From Acidobacteriaceae bacterium (GTDB taxonomy: Bacteria > Acidobacteriota > Terriglobia > Terriglobales > Acidobacteriaceae), in the NCBI GenBank assembly GCA_025350325.1, contig JANXYB010000008.1, positions 1 through 64,000 on the forward strand: a stretch of 64,000 bases of DNA, in the 5' to 3' direction. The notes under the pieces were generated by a model. That model did not search any database, had not been told where the DNA came from, and saw nothing but the letters and a program-made list of their open reading frames with translations. Made by a program: the position numbers and the translations under genes. Shown in pieces: positions 28,514 to 39,784 of the stretch. Every line of letters starts with the position of its first letter. The first letter of the stretch is position 1.

Positions 28514-29818
28514 TCAAACAACAAACATCGCGACGCCTGCAATGAACATTGCCGCAGTGGCAATGGCAACGAGAACTCGTCCAATGCGAGAACTCGGCTG
28601 CCACTCCATCAGCTTCCTGTCTGAAGCCACGATCAAAATGGCTACTAGAAGAAATGGCGCAAGCAATCCGTTGATGACGGCTGTCCAATAAAGCGCTTTG
28701 ACTGGATTGATTCCGGCAAAGTTCAGGCACACCGCGGCGCCCGTCGAAAGCAAGATGATCGCGTAGAAATAACGTGCCCGTTTCCAGTTTCTATCCAGCC
28801 CCTGTCGCCATTTGAATGTGTCAGCACAGGCATAAGCCGCAGAACCTGCAAGTGTGGGGATGGCCAGAAAGCCAACCCCAACGATACCCACGGTGAACAG
28901 TGTGGTGGCTAGATTACCAGCGAGGGGGCGTAACGCTTCGGCTGCTTGCCTCGACGTTTCAATGTTCACGATGCCATGCCGGTTCAGCGTAAAGGCCGTC
29001 GTAAGAATAATGAAGTACATTACCAGATTCGAGAAAAACGCACCAACGCCGACATCGACTCGACGCAACAATAATTCCTGGGGCGTTGCCCCTTTTCGTG
29101 ATTCAACAGTTTTCTGGCCTGCGGCCTTCTGTTCTTCAACTTCCTGGCTGGTTTGCCAAAAGAACAAATAAGGGCTGATCGTGGTGCCAAGGATCGCGAC
29201 AAGTGTAGACCACTCATCCCGGGTGTGCGGCATGCTGGGAATGAACGTTGCGCGCAGCACCTGATGCCAATCAGTGACCACCACAAATGCGGTAAGTGGA
29301 TATGCAAAGAGCACGAGCACAAGCCACTTGAGCGCACTTGCAATCTGTTGGTAGCGAAGCTTTACCGTGGCCCACGAAATCAGCAGCGCAAAAGCCAGTA
29401 CAAAAAATCGCGAGTTGATTCTTGTGAGCATCTCAGCCGCGTCCGCCATCCCTGCCAGGTCAGCGGCGATGTTGATGGTATTGGCAATCAGGAGCGCGCA
29501 GACAAAAATGAAAATCAGCCACGCAGGGAAGCGGCGCCTGAGGCTCGCAGCCATCCCCATACCAGTGACCATTCCGACTCGTGCGCACATCATCTGGACT
29601 GCAGCCATCAATGGATAGGTAATGAGCGCGGTCCATAGCAGAGTTGTTCCCAGCTGTGCGCCAGCGATGGAATAAGTCGCTATGCCGGATGGATCATCAT
29701 CGGCGGCGCCAGTGATGACACCTGGTCCAAGGGCCTTAAAGAATAGGCGAGGCCATCGACTTAGGGATGCTTTTGGCATAGCAGTCGCACGCTTACCGTG
29801 ACTCCGAATGTTTCGCAC
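28514..29818 (-). CDS. Nramp-superfamily (Mn/Mg-type) divalent metal transporter
   Basis: This protein of up to 434 residues has about eleven transmembrane segments. TM1 contains GAADDDPSGIATYS in place of the classical Nramp DPGN, and TM6 contains GTTISPYLFFWQ without the classical methionine motif. These changes are typical of the Nramp-related branch sometimes assigned to magnesium rather than Mn/Fe. The GTG at 29818 lies 9 nt after the zwf stop, so the two genes are probably co-transcribed. ATG 29779 is an alternative start. The metal specificity is inferred only. Confidence 0.78.
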   Translation of the reverse strand: MRNIRSHGKRATAMPKASLSRWPRLFFKALGPGVITGAADDDPSGIATYSIAGAQLGTTLLWTALITYPLMAAVQMMCARVGMVTGMGMAASLRRRFPAWLIFIFVCALLIANTINIAADLAGMADAAEMLTRINSRFFVLAFALLISWATVKLRYQQIASALKWLVLVLFAYPLTAFVVVTDWHQVLRATFIPSMPHTRDEWSTLVAILGTTISPYLFFWQTSQEVEEQKAAGQKTVESRKGATPQELLLRRVDVGVGAFFSNLVMYFIILTTAFTLNRHGIVNIETSRQAAEALRPLAGNLATTLFTVGIVGVGFLAIPTLAGSAAYACADTFKWRQGLDRNWKRARYFYAIILLSTGAAVCLNFAGINPVKALYWTAVINGLLAPFLLVAILIVASDRKLMEWQPSSRIGRVLVAIATAAMFIAGVAMFVV

Positions 29819-29827
29819 AAAAACGCT

Positions 29828-31204
29828 TTACGGATTATGCCAGGATCCATCTTTTGCGATGAGCTTGTCTGCGTCCCTTGGTCCCCACGTTCCGCGCTTG
29901 TACGGGCGTACGCGGTGGTGGCGCTTTAATACAGGCTCGACCACGGCCCAAGCTGCCTCTACCGCATCTTCGCGCGTGAAGAGAGCGCCGTCCCCCATCA
30001 TTGCATCGGTCAAGAGGCGTTCGTAAGGAGCCTCCTCGCCGGGTTGCTGCTCGAGCAGGTAAAGTTCGCGCTGATCGCCGACGAAATCTTTTCCAGGGTG
30101 TTTGACGCGGGCTGCCAATGCGACAGCAGAGTTCGGTGAGAGGCGAAAACGGATGTAATTGGTGCGGCCATTCTTGGGCGACGAGTCGGCGAAGAGTCTC
30201 TGCGGTGGGGCCTTCAATTCAACCAGCACTTCGGTCGCAGTTTCAGGCAGGTACTTGCCCGAGCGGACATAGAAGGGCACGCCCTCCCAGCGCCACGAGT
30301 CAATGAAGAGACGCAGCGCACAAAATGTTTCAACGTCGGACCTTTTAGCCACATCGGGTTCGCTGCGATAGCCCGCATACTGTCCACGAACAACATCGTC
30401 GGGCGCAAGCGGGCGCATGGCCTTGAAAACTTTTGCTTTCTCTATCTGTACGGCGCCAAAGTCTCTGCCCCCCGGTGGTTCCATGGCGAGCAGAGCGATA
30501 ACTTGAAAGAGATGATTCTCAATAACATCGCGCAGACAACCAGCGGTTTCGTAGAACGCACCGCGATCTCCTACGCCAAAATCCTCAGACATGGTGATTT
30601 GAATGCTTGCGATATAGTTGCGATTCCAGATGGGCTCGAGGAATGAATTTGCAAACCTGAAATACAAAATATTCATGATCGCTTCTTTGCCTAAGAAGTG
30701 GTCGATGCGAAAGATCGAGTCTTCTGGAAAGACGGAGCGGGCGGCGCGATTCAGTTGTCGGGCTGTGGGTAGGTCGCGCCCAAAAGGCTTTTCAACGATC
30801 ACGCGCGCATCCTTTGCGAGATCTGCGGCGCCTAAACCTTTGATCACTGTTTCAAAGAGGGCGGGCGGAATAGCGAGGTAAAAGGCAGGCCGCTTCGCAT
30901 TTTTGAGTGCGACCTTGATGGATGCAAACGTGTCGGCGCTATTGTAATCGCCGCTCACATATGTGAGATTGTTCAACAAGTGCCGAAGCGCACGCTGATT
31001 ATCAACACGGCCTGAGCGTTTAATGCTGTCTTTAACTCGTCGGTGCAGTCGCGCCATACTCCATTTTGGAAATGCAACGCCAATGACCGGCACCGTCAGG
31101 GTACCCCGCTTGGCCATTGCATAGAGAGCAGGGAAGATCATCTTGTGAGCTAGATCTCCTGTCACGCCGAAGACCACTAACGCGTCAGATTTTGAGGTAC
31201 TCAC
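29828..31204 (-). CDS. zwf: Glucose-6-phosphate 1-dehydrogenase
   Basis: This 458-residue enzyme catalyses the first step of the oxidative pentose phosphate pathway. It oxidises glucose-6-phosphate to 6-phosphogluconolactone with NAD(P)+. The cofactor motif VVFGVTGDLAHK is at residues 10-21. The substrate/catalytic motif RIDHFLGKEA is near residue 170. EKPFGRD and the C-terminal VRSGKYLPE are also conserved. The next gene upstream, gltBD, uses NADPH, so the neighbourhood is functionally sensible. The length is slightly shorter than E. coli Zwf. Confidence 0.95.
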   Translation of the reverse strand: MSTSKSDALVVFGVTGDLAHKMIFPALYAMAKRGTLTVPVIGVAFPKWSMARLHRRVKDSIKRSGRVDNQRALRHLLNNLTYVSGDYNSADTFASIKVALKNAKRPAFYLAIPPALFETVIKGLGAADLAKDARVIVEKPFGRDLPTARQLNRAARSVFPEDSIFRIDHFLGKEAIMNILYFRFANSFLEPIWNRNYIASIQITMSEDFGVGDRGAFYETAGCLRDVIENHLFQVIALLAMEPPGGRDFGAVQIEKAKVFKAMRPLAPDDVVRGQYAGYRSEPDVAKRSDVETFCALRLFIDSWRWEGVPFYVRSGKYLPETATEVLVELKAPPQRLFADSSPKNGRTNYIRFRLSPNSAVALAARVKHPGKDFVGDQRELYLLEQQPGEEAPYERLLTDAMMGDGALFTREDAVEAAWAVVEPVLKRHHRVRPYKRGTWGPRDADKLIAKDGSWHNP

Positions 31205-31333
31205 AATTGCGCCTCGCTAAGTTGGACATGCACCCTCTATTCGGTGAGATGCGCAAATTCAGTGTATGGTTCGACTTTTACGTATGAGAAGACTGTGGCT
31301 GACGAAGCAGTTAGAACCATCCTGAAATAACTC

Positions 31334-31360
31334 GAGGTGGCTCAAGTTGCGAGCCACCTC
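31334..31360 (-). terminator. Hairpin after gltD
   Basis: A perfect 10-bp stem GAGGTGGCTC/GAGCCACCTC with a 7-nt loop lies about 50 bp after the gltD stop. On the minus strand it is followed by GAGTTATTTC. It is a probable terminator of the gltBD transcript, with a modest T-tract. Confidence 0.65.
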
Positions 31361-31407
31361 AGCTACGGAGTTCAATAATCGTTTCGAGAATGACTTAGGC
31401 GTTCGAT

Positions 31408-32856
31408 CTAGGATGCATGTACCCGATGTGGTAGTGGAATTGTGCTTTCCTTATTAGCCAGATAGCGATCGACAGCGGCTGCGGCCTTGCGGCCCTCGGA
31501 TATTGCCCAGACGACCAGCGATTGACCACGGCGCATGTCTCCGGCGGCGAATATCCCGTCGACCGACGTCATGTATTCGGCATTTGCTGCAACGTTTCCA
31601 CGCTGATCGACAGCTACACCGAACTGTTCGATCATGCCATTACGCACCGGGCCGAGAAAGCCCATTGCGAGCAGCACGAGATCTACGTCGAGGGTGAATT
31701 CGGAGTTCGGAATCAAATCGAACTTTGGCGGCGGCCCAACACGAACTGCGTGCAACTGCTTAACATTGCCCTCTTCATCGCCGGTGAATTGGATGCTGTT
31801 GATACTCCATCCGCGAGTGCCGCCTTCTTCGTGAGCGCCTTCGGTGCGGAGTTGGAGCGGCCACATGGGCCATGGAGTCGACACTGCGCGCTGCTCTGGC
31901 GGCTGGGGCATAATTTCAAATTGGTGAACGCTCTTGGGGCCCTGACGATGACAGGTGCCTAGGCAATCGGCGCCCGTGTCACCGCCTCCGATGATGAGAA
32001 CGCGCTTGCCCTCAGCATGGATGGTGGTGGAAGCGTCGACTAGATCGCCCTCGCAACGATGATTCTGCTGCGGCAAAAAGTCCATCGCAAAGTGGATGCC
32101 TTTGAGTTCGCGGCCGGGAATTGTGAGGTCTCTTGGATGCTCAGCACCACCCGCAAGAAGGATTGCATCGTAGTGATTGGTGAGCGCCTCAACTGGAACA
32201 TTGCCGCCGACATGCGCATTGGTGAGGAAAGTTACACCCTCGGCACGCATCTGTTGTATCCGGCGATCAATGAGATGCTTTTCAAGCTTGAAATTGGGGA
32301 TGCCGTAGCGCAGCAGGCCGCCGATGCGATCGTTTTTTTCATAGACAGAAACGGAGTGGCCGGCGCGGCGCAGTTGTTGTGCGGCGGCCAGGCCGGCGGG
32401 GCCGCTGCCGATAACGGCAACGCGCTTGCCGGTATTGTGCTCGGGCGGTTCGGGATGAATGAAGCCTGCGTCCCAGGCGCGATCGACGATGCTGCGCTCG
32501 ATAAGCTTGATCGAGACCGCTGGCTGATTGATCGCGAGCACGCACGCCGCTTCACAGGGAGCTGGACAAATGCGCCCCGTAAACTCAGGAAAATTGTTGG
32601 TCGCGTGCAGACGGCGAATTGCGTTTTCCCAGCGACCGTTATAGACAAGGTCGTTCCAATCTGGAATAAGGTTGTTGACCGGGCAGCCGGTATGGCAAAA
32701 AGGGACGCCGCAATCCATGCATCGAGCGCCCTGCTCGCGCTGTTTGTCTTCCGCCAATGGCTCGTAAATTTCCTGCCAGTCGTGAATGCGCTCTTCAACC
32801 TTGCGGCGAGTGGCTTGTTCGCGTTCGATCTCGAGAAACCCAGTCACCTTACCCAT
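31408..32856 (-). CDS. gltD: Glutamate synthase small subunit (NADPH)
   Basis: This 482-residue subunit transfers electrons from NADPH through FAD to the GltB large subunit. N-terminal cysteines ([15 protein letters not shown] and CPAPCEAAC) bind two 4Fe-4S clusters. [17 protein letters not shown] is the FAD site and [13 protein letters not shown] is the NADPH site. The C-terminal [19 protein letters not shown] is conserved. The start overlaps the gltB stop by 8 nt (ATGGGTAA), showing tight coupling in a gltBD operon. Confidence 0.95.
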   Translation of the reverse strand: MGKVTGFLEIEREQATRRKVEERIHDWQEIYEPLAEDKQREQGARCMDCGVPFCHTGCPVNNLIPDWNDLVYNGRWENAIRRLHATNNFPEFTGRICPAPCEAACVLAINQPAVSIKLIERSIVDRAWDAGFIHPEPPEHNTGKRVAVIGSGPAGLAAAQQLRRAGHSVSVYEKNDRIGGLLRYGIPNFKLEKHLIDRRIQQMRAEGVTFLTNAHVGGNVPVEALTNHYDAILLAGGAEHPRDLTIPGRELKGIHFAMDFLPQQNHRCEGDLVDASTTIHAEGKRVLIIGGGDTGADCLGTCHRQGPKSVHQFEIMPQPPEQRAVSTPWPMWPLQLRTEGAHEEGGTRGWSINSIQFTGDEEGNVKQLHAVRVGPPPKFDLIPNSEFTLDVDLVLLAMGFLGPVRNGMIEQFGVAVDQRGNVAANAEYMTSVDGIFAAGDMRRGQSLVVWAISEGRKAAAAVDRYLANKESTIPLPHRVHAS

Positions 32857-35800
32857 GCTGCACCTCTGCGGTTGCCGCTAATAACGGCGTCGAATTGATT
32901 GGAGAAACGTAAACTGCTTCGACGCGCGCTACTCCCAGAACTCGCTTGTATTCGTGCGGGAATACTTTAATGAAACGCGGCTGTGCATCTGCCCAATGTT
33001 CCAGAATCCATGCCGCGCGCGGGCTGCCGGTCAAATCGCGATGGCGCTCAAGCAGACCTCTCACTTCGGCCACATCCTCGTCGGTGACAAGAGGCTCGAG
33101 GTCTACGCTCGACTTGTTGCAACGTCGCGAAGTGAAGTCGCCCTGATCGTCGAAGACAAAGGCGCGTCCGCCGCTCATGCCGGCAGCGAAGTTGCGCCCG
33201 GTTGCGCCAAGTACGATGACGGTCCCGTTAGTCATGTATTCGCAGCCATGGTCGCCGACGCCCTCAACGACGGCGGTTGCCCCAGAGTTGCGCACCGCAA
33301 AGCGCTCCCCTGCAATACCATTCAGAAAAACCTCACCGCTAGTGGCGCCGTATAGCACGACATTCCCAACCAGAATGCTTTCCTCCGGCAAGAAGCTCGA
33401 CGTCTTTGGAGGATAAGCAATGACGCGGCCACCCGATAGACCTTTGCCAAGGTAGTCGTTGCTGTCGCCTTCGAGCTCAAGCGTCACGCCGTTAGGAACG
33501 AATGCGCCAAAGCTCTGACCCGCTGAGCCCTCAAACTTGAAGTGGATGGTGCCGTCCGGCAAGCCGGGCGACCCGTAGCGACGCGCAATCTCTCCGCCAA
33601 GCATGCCGCCGACGGTGCGGTGTACATTGCGAATCGTAAAGGTGCCGGTGACCGGCGTCTTCGATTCGAGTGCGGGGGCAGCCTTGGCGATCAGTGCGTG
33701 ATCGAGGGCCTGATCGAGCCCGTGGTCCTGTGCCTGCATCTTGCGCCGCGCGACACGCGAGGGCAATGTAGGGGTGTAGAGGATCGAGGAAAGGTCGATG
33801 CCCTTGGCTTTCCAATGCGTGTCGGCGACAGCGGCATCGATCTTTTCAACGTGACCTACCATCGCATCCATCGTGCGGAAGCCGAGCTTGGCCATGTGCT
33901 CGCGAACCTGCTCGGCAATAAAGAAGAAAAAGTTAACGACGTGTTCGGGCTGGCCAGTGAAGCGTGCGCGTAAGACCGGGTCTTGCGTTGCGATGCCTAC
34001 GGAACATGTGTTCAGGTGGCACTTGCGCATCATGATGCATCCCATCGTGATCAGCGGAGTGGTGGCGAAGCCGAATTCTTCCGCGCCCAGCAATGCGGCG
34101 ATCACAACGTCGCGGCCGGTCTGCAGCTTGCCATCGGTCTGCACTTTGATGCGGCTGCGCAGATCGTTCAGCAAGAGTACCTGCTGCGTTTCGGCGAGAC
34201 CAAGTTCCCAGGGCAAACCCGCGTGCTTGATCGAACTTAGCGGCGAAGCGCCGGTGCCGCCGTTATCGCCAGAAATGAGAACCACGTCCGCATGAGCCTT
34301 CGACACGCCGGCGGCAACTGTTCCCACACCCACTTCAGAGACGAGCTTGACGGCGATGCGAGCGCGCGGATTGACGTTCTTTAAATCGTAGATTAGCTGC
34401 GCGAGATCTTCGATCGAATAGATGTCATGATGCGGAGGAGGAGAGATCAGGCCTACGCCAGGAATTGAATGGCGCGTTCTAGCAATGACTTCATCGACTT
34501 TGTGGCCGGGCAACTGGCCGCCCTCGCCGGGCTTTGCGCCCTGCGCCATTTTTATCTGCAGTTCGTCGGCGTTTACGAGGTAGTTGGTGGTGACACCGAA
34601 GCGGCCGCTGGCCACCTGCTTTACGGCGCTGCGGCGCAGATCGCCGTTGGGGTCGCGGGTAAAGCGCTCTTCCTCTTCGCCACCCTCGCCGGTATTGGAC
34701 ATGCCGCCAAGGCGGTTCATCGCAATCGCCAAGGTCTCGTGCGCTTCTTTGCTGATCGACCCGAAGCTCATGGCGCCGGTGGTGAAGCGCTTGACGATTT
34801 CCTTGGCCGGTTCTACCTCGTCCAGTGAAAGCGGCTTGTTAGAGTACTTGAGTTGCAGCAGGCCGCGCAGCGTGCATAAGCTGCGATTTTGCTCGTCAAG
34901 CAGATCGGTGTATTCCTGAAATGTAGCGGGACTGTTGGTCCGCACCGCCTGTTGCAATTTGCTGATGGTCAGTGGGTTGAGGAGATGATATTCGCCGCCT
35001 TCGCGATACTGATAATGGCCGCCCACGACCAGTTCGGTTTCGGACTCAGTGAGCGGTTTGAAGGCGTATGTGTGCTTGAGTTGCGCTTCGCGTGCTAGCA
35101 CGTCGAGGCCAACTCCCTCAATCCGCGAAGCGGTACCAGGAAAGTACTTCTTGATCAACTGACTGTTCAACCCGACCGCTTCAAAAACCTGCGCGCCTCG
35201 GTAACTTTGCAGCGTACTGATTCCCATTTTTGAGAAGGTTTTGAGCAAGCCTTTATTGATGGCCTTGATAAAGTTTTTCTCGGCATGATTACCGGTGATA
35301 TTGGGTGGTAACAAGCCGCTTCGCTTTAGATCGTGCAGAGTCTCAATGGCGAGATAGGGATTGATGGCGCTGGCACCGTAGCCGATGAGCAATGCAAAGT
35401 GCATAACCTCTCGCGGCTCGCCGCTCTCGATGATGAGTGCAACCTGCGTGCGCGTCTTTTCCTTGACCAGACGATTGTGCACGGCCGCCATGGCGAGCAG
35501 GCTTGGGATTGGCGCATACGTGGCGTCGACTCCGCGATCTGACAAGATCAGCAGGGTGTAGCCTGATGCGACAGCATGCGCAGCACGCGCACTCAGATCG
35601 TCGAGCGAATGACGCAGGCCGGCTTCACCATCCGCAGCACGAAAAAGCGCAGGGAGCGTAGTCGCAAGCAAATCGCCCGAAGAGACGCGGCGCAGTTTTT
35701 CGAGATCGCGATTTGTAAGAATTGGATGCGGCAGCCTCAGCGTGTGGCAATTCTCAGGCGCTTCGTTGAGGATGTTGCGCTCTGTGCCGATGTAGCTGAT

Positions 35801-37441
35801 GAGGGACATCACCAGCTCTTCGCGAATGGGGTCGATCGGCGGATTCGTAACCTGGGCGAACAGTTGCTTGAAGTAATTGAAGAGCGGTTGCGGACGGTCG
35901 GAGAGGCATGCCAGCGGAACGTCGGTGCCCATTGAGCCTATCGGCTCCTCGCCGCGTGCGCCCATAGGGCCAAGCAGGATGCGCAGGTCCTCTTCGGTGT
36001 AGCCGTATGCACGCTGGCGGCGCAGCAGTGTTTCAGGATTCGATGCAATGACGCGCGAAGGCTCCGGCAGCATATCCATCGTGACCTGCTGCTCCCGCAA
36101 CCATTGCGTGTAGGGTTGACGCGTGGCCAGTGTCTTTTTGATTTCTGCGTCCGAGATGATGCGCTTCTGCACGGTATCGACCAGGAACATGCGGCCTGGC
36201 TGCAAGCGGCCCTTCTTGCGTATGTCTTCGGCAGGCACTTCAAGCACACCCGCTTCCGAGGCGAGCACCACCAGGTCATCTTTGGTGACGATGTAGCGAC
36301 CGGGTCGCAGTCCGTTACGGTCGAGGGTTGCGCCGATGACACGGCCATCGGTGAAAGCGATCGCGGCGGGGCCATCCCACGGCTCCATCAAGGATGCGTG
36401 GTACTCGTAAAAGGCGCGCTTCTCCTCATCCATGTCCGGGTTGCCAGACCAAGCCTCGGGGATCAGCATGGCCATGACGTGGGGCAGGGAACGGCCCGAT
36501 TGAAATAGGAATTCCACTGCGTTATCGAGAGCTGCGGAGTCGCTGCCCTCGGGCGAGATAACGGGGAACAGCTTGCCGATGCTATCGCCGTGCAACGGGC
36601 TCGACAGTACCGACTGACGCGCGTTCATCCAACTGATGTTGCCGCGGATGGTATTGATTTCGCCGTTATGCGCCACGTAACGATACGGATGCGCCAGCTT
36701 CCAACTAGGGAATGTGTTGGTGGAGAAACGTTGATGCACCAGGCAAAGCGCGCTTGTAACCAGCGGATTCGCTAGTTCGAAATAGAATTTTTCAATCTGC
36801 GGCGCGAGCATCAGGCCCTTGTAGATGATCGTCCGGCAAGAGAATGAGGGGACATAGAAATGATCCTTGCCTTCAATCTCAGATGCGGCCATTTCATTCT
36901 CAGTGCGGCGGCGAACGAGGTAGAGCAGGCGTTCGAATGCGTCCTCGTCAAGAGCTTCAGGGCGCTGCACGAAAAATTGCTCGATATAAGGCTGTGAGGC
37001 ACGTGCTTCGCGACCGATGGCATCGCCATTCACCGGCGTATCGCGCCAGCCAAGAACTTTGAGGCCTTCTTCCTGCGCGATGCGTTCGCAGATACCTTCG
37101 CACTGCAAGCGGCTGTGCTTGTCGACGGGAAGGAAAACCATGGCCACGCCATATGCGCCGCTATCGGGAAGTTGCATGCCCAGCTCGCCGCATTCGCGCG
37201 CAAAGAAGACGTGCGGGATCTGGATCAGAATTCCCGCGCCGTCGCCCGTCTCAGGATCGCAACCTGAAGCACCACGATGCGTGAGGTTGATGAGCACCTC
37301 GAGACCCTTGCGAATGATGTCGTGACTCTTTTCACCGCGAATGCTGGCGACCATGCCCATGCCGCAAGCGTCGTGTTCATTGCGTGGATGATAGAGACCT
37401 TGTTGCTGCGGAATGCTGAGACGACGATCCGATGTTTTCAT
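32849..37441 (-). CDS. gltB: Glutamate synthase large subunit
   Basis: This 1530-residue enzyme makes glutamate from glutamine and 2-oxoglutarate. The N-terminal class II amidotransferase domain has its nucleophile at Cys26 (NEHDACGMG), preceded by a short propeptide that is normally removed. The central domain and the FMN-binding synthase domain follow ([31 protein letters not shown]). A cysteine set for a 3Fe-4S cluster is present ([12 protein letters not shown]). The C-terminal beta-helix domain contains [24 protein letters not shown] 37441 is chosen because the propeptide length is normal and AAGG lies upstream; an in-frame ATG at 37534 would add 31 unusual residues. Confidence 0.95.
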   Translation of the reverse strand: MKTSDRRLSIPQQQGLYHPRNEHDACGMGMVASIRGEKSHDIIRKGLEVLINLTHRGASGCDPETGDGAGILIQIPHVFFARECGELGMQLPDSGAYGVAMVFLPVDKHSRLQCEGICERIAQEEGLKVLGWRDTPVNGDAIGREARASQPYIEQFFVQRPEALDEDAFERLLYLVRRRTENEMAASEIEGKDHFYVPSFSCRTIIYKGLMLAPQIEKFYFELANPLVTSALCLVHQRFSTNTFPSWKLAHPYRYVAHNGEINTIRGNISWMNARQSVLSSPLHGDSIGKLFPVISPEGSDSAALDNAVEFLFQSGRSLPHVMAMLIPEAWSGNPDMDEEKRAFYEYHASLMEPWDGPAAIAFTDGRVIGATLDRNGLRPGRYIVTKDDLVVLASEAGVLEVPAEDIRKKGRLQPGRMFLVDTVQKRIISDAEIKKTLATRQPYTQWLREQQVTMDMLPEPSRVIASNPETLLRRQRAYGYTEEDLRILLGPMGARGEEPIGSMGTDVPLACLSDRPQPLFNYFKQLFAQVTNPPIDPIREELVMSLISYIGTERNILNEAPENCHTLRLPHPILTNRDLEKLRRVSSGDLLATTLPALFRAADGEAGLRHSLDDLSARAAHAVASGYTLLILSDRGVDATYAPIPSLLAMAAVHNRLVKEKTRTQVALIIESGEPREVMHFALLIGYGASAINPYLAIETLHDLKRSGLLPPNITGNHAEKNFIKAINKGLLKTFSKMGISTLQSYRGAQVFEAVGLNSQLIKKYFPGTASRIEGVGLDVLAREAQLKHTYAFKPLTESETELVVGGHYQYREGGEYHLLNPLTISKLQQAVRTNSPATFQEYTDLLDEQNRSLCTLRGLLQLKYSNKPLSLDEVEPAKEIVKRFTTGAMSFGSISKEAHETLAIAMNRLGGMSNTGEGGEEEERFTRDPNGDLRRSAVKQVASGRFGVTTNYLVNADELQIKMAQGAKPGEGGQLPGHKVDEVIARTRHSIPGVGLISPPPHHDIYSIEDLAQLIYDLKNVNPRARIAVKLVSEVGVGTVAAGVSKAHADVVLISGDNGGTGASPLSSIKHAGLPWELGLAETQQVLLLNDLRSRIKVQTDGKLQTGRDVVIAALLGAEEFGFATTPLITMGCIMMRKCHLNTCSVGIATQDPVLRARFTGQPEHVVNFFFFIAEQVREHMAKLGFRTMDAMVGHVEKIDAAVADTHWKAKGIDLSSILYTPTLPSRVARRKMQAQDHGLDQALDHALIAKAAPALESKTPVTGTFTIRNVHRTVGGMLGGEIARRYGSPGLPDGTIHFKFEGSAGQSFGAFVPNGVTLELEGDSNDYLGKGLSGGRVIAYPPKTSSFLPEESILVGNVVLYGATSGEVFLNGIAGERFAVRNSGATAVVEGVGDHGCEYMTNGTVIVLGATGRNFAAGMSGGRAFVFDDQGDFTSRRCNKSSVDLEPLVTDEDVAEVRGLLERHRDLTGSPRAAWILEHWADAQPRFIKVFPHEYKRVLGVARVEAVYVSPINSTPLLAATAEVQHG

Positions 37442-37778
37442 GGCTACCTTCTCAATGAACGTTGGTCGGCTCTTTATATTTTCTGAAAACAGCAAGGACA
37501 CAAATACCAGGCGCTTTGAAATCTGCATCGCCAACGGATTTGGATAGGCCTGGCATCGCGCGCCAAGTCATGTGGGGGTGGTGCTGAACTACTAACTATA
37601 ACGGAAACGGAGCAAAAACACGCACGAAATGCGAACTCTTTTTGAAGCAAACGTCACGTTGAATGACATCGACCGCAGCGTCACGCGCTTATATGCGAAT
37701 CCGGGGAAAGCTTTTGAGGCCTAAGTTTAGCGGCGCGGCGCGGCGATGTGCACGTTTTTTGCAAGCTCCGGGTCGTCG
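37442..37778. other. Intergenic region between pckG and gltB
   Basis: It should hold the gltB promoter and the 3' end of the pckG transcript. A 10-bp inverted repeat TTTGCAAGCT/AGCTTGCAAA (37758-37767 with 37783-37792) overlaps the pckG stop codon. On the pckG strand it is followed by A residues instead of T, so it is not a standard terminator. No further gene is seen. Confidence 0.5.
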
Positions 37779-39644
37779 TTAAAGCTTGCAAATAAGCAGT
37801 TCGCGCTCATAGATCATTTCAGGAGGGAGATGATCGTGAAGTTCGATAAAGAGTTCCTCATGGCCGATAACTTCTTTGCGCCAGGCGGCTCGATCCACAG
37901 CCATCAATTCATCAAATGCAGCACGTGAGAAAGCAAGGCCGTTCCAATCGAGATCTTCGTAGCGAGGGACCCAACCGATGGGTGTTTCGCGCCCGCGTCC
38001 GTGGCCTTTGACGCGTTCTATGATCCAGCGCAGTACGCGCATGTTTTCGCTGAACCCGGGCCACAGAAAATTGCCGGTTTCATCTTTGCGGAACCAATTG
38101 ACATTGAAGATGCGCGGAGTGACATCAAGGCCGCGCTGCATCTTGATCCAGTGCCGGAAATAATCGCCCATGTGATAACCGCAGAAAGGCAGCATCGCCA
38201 TGGGATCGCGGCGCACTTTCCCCACTGCACCTGCGGCCGCCGCCGTCGTCTCAGACCCCATGGTCGCGCCGATATAAACCCCACTCGACCAGTTGAATGC
38301 CTGGTAGACAAGCGGAAGCGTAGTGGAGCGGCGACCGCCGAAAATGATCGCGCTGATGGGCACGCCGTCGGGCGATTCCCAGTCGGGATCCATGGTGGGG
38401 CACTGCGCGGCGGGGGCAGTGAAGCGGCCGTTGGGGTGCGACGCAGTGGTGCCATTTTTCTTGCCGATAGCCGGCGTCCAGTGTTCTCCGCGCCAGTCGA
38501 GACACTCCGCCGGCGGTGTGTCGGTCATGCCTTCCCACCACACGCCGCCCTCCGGCGTGAGCGCGACGTTAGTGAAGATAGAGTTGCGCGAAAGGGCAGC
38601 CATGGCCGAGGGGTTGGTCTTAACGCTGGTGCCGGGAGCCACACCAAAAAAACCAGATTCAGGATTGATGGCGCGTAGACGACCGCTGGCATCGGGCCGA
38701 ATCCAAGCAATATCGTCGCCGACTGTAGAAACTTTCCAACCGGGCATGCTCGGGGGCGGAATCAACATGGCAAAGTTAGTCTTGCCGCACGCGGATGGAA
38801 ACGCTGCGGCCAAGTATGTTTTTTCGCCGTCTGGGCTTTCGACGCCGAGGATGAGCATGTGCTCGGCCATCCAGCCTTCGTCGCGAGCGATGTTTGAGGC
38901 TATGCGGAGCGCGAAACACTTTTTGCTGAGCAGTGCATTGCCGCCGTAGCCGGAGCCGTATGACCAGATTTCGCGCGTCTCAGGGAAATGCACGATGTAC
39001 TTAGTGTCATTGCAGGGCCAAGGCACATCTTGCTGGCCCGGTTTGAGCGGCATTCCGATCGAATGCATACACGGGACAACCCGCTTTTCGTCCTTGTCGA
39101 TCTCGGCAAAAACTGGACTTCCGATGCGCGCCATAATACGCATTTGCACGACAACGTAGGGCGAATCGGTTAGCTGCACTCCGATGCCAGACAACGGTGA
39201 ACCCACCGGGCCCATGCTGAAAGGAAGCACGTACATAATGCGTCCCTGCATGCAGCCTTTGAAAAGTTGCTTAAGGCGGCGGCGCATCACGTATGGGTCT
39301 TCCCAGTTGTTGGTCGGTCCTGCACTATCGCGCGAGAGGGAACAGATATAAGTACGATCTTCAACGCGCGCCACATCGCTCGGTACGGAGCGCGCATAGT
39401 AGCACCCTGGCCAGAGAGTTTGATCGAGGCGCGTGAATGTACCCGCATCTATGAGGCGTTGACAAAGGAAATCGTATTCTGCCTGAGACCCATCCACCCA
39501 ATGAATCGCGTCAGGCCGGCAGAGGTCGGCCATCTTCTCGACCCAGCGAATGAGATGCCGGTTGGTGGTCGGAGGAGTGCTCAAGGATAGGTGTTCAGAC
39601 GCCAGGACGGGCGGTTTCATAGGTTTCGACGTTTGCTGCGTCAC
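37779..39644 (-). CDS. pckG: Phosphoenolpyruvate carboxykinase (GTP)
   Basis: This 621-residue cytosolic enzyme converts oxaloacetate and GTP to phosphoenolpyruvate, GDP and CO2 (gluconeogenesis, anaplerosis). The P-loop with the hyper-reactive cysteine of the GTP class is [15 protein letters not shown]. The metal/substrate motifs [31 protein letters not shown] and [14 protein letters not shown] are all present, and the length is normal. It starts with GTG (39644) or ATG at 39620; neither has a clear ribosome site. Confidence 0.95.
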   Translation of the reverse strand: MTQQTSKPMKPPVLASEHLSLSTPPTTNRHLIRWVEKMADLCRPDAIHWVDGSQAEYDFLCQRLIDAGTFTRLDQTLWPGCYYARSVPSDVARVEDRTYICSLSRDSAGPTNNWEDPYVMRRRLKQLFKGCMQGRIMYVLPFSMGPVGSPLSGIGVQLTDSPYVVVQMRIMARIGSPVFAEIDKDEKRVVPCMHSIGMPLKPGQQDVPWPCNDTKYIVHFPETREIWSYGSGYGGNALLSKKCFALRIASNIARDEGWMAEHMLILGVESPDGEKTYLAAAFPSACGKTNFAMLIPPPSMPGWKVSTVGDDIAWIRPDASGRLRAINPESGFFGVAPGTSVKTNPSAMAALSRNSIFTNVALTPEGGVWWEGMTDTPPAECLDWRGEHWTPAIGKKNGTTASHPNGRFTAPAAQCPTMDPDWESPDGVPISAIIFGGRRSTTLPLVYQAFNWSSGVYIGATMGSETTAAAAGAVGKVRRDPMAMLPFCGYHMGDYFRHWIKMQRGLDVTPRIFNVNWFRKDETGNFLWPGFSENMRVLRWIIERVKGHGRGRETPIGWVPRYEDLDWNGLAFSRAAFDELMAVDRAAWRKEVIGHEELFIELHDHLPPEMIYERELLICKL

Positions 39645-39784
39645 TCTTACAGGCTACTCGAAATTGTCTATAGGAGATCAGGTGTTGCTTTTTCTCCCCG
39701 AGTGCGTTGTTAGAAATGTTTTCCGGGTGCTTGATAAGTTCCTACAATAGCGCAGTATATCAGTGAGTTCGAAGCGCCTAGCAT

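Noticed and set aside
32059-32898. Long open frame on the plus strand opposite gltD and the end of gltB
   Set aside because: It is a shadow of strongly conserved gltD coding sequence. The translation has no recognisable features and no ribosome site.
37758-37792. Hairpin TTTGCAAGCT/AGCTTGCAAA as pckG terminator
   Set aside because: On the pckG strand the stem overlaps the stop codon and is followed by A residues, not T. It is kept only as an inverted repeat.
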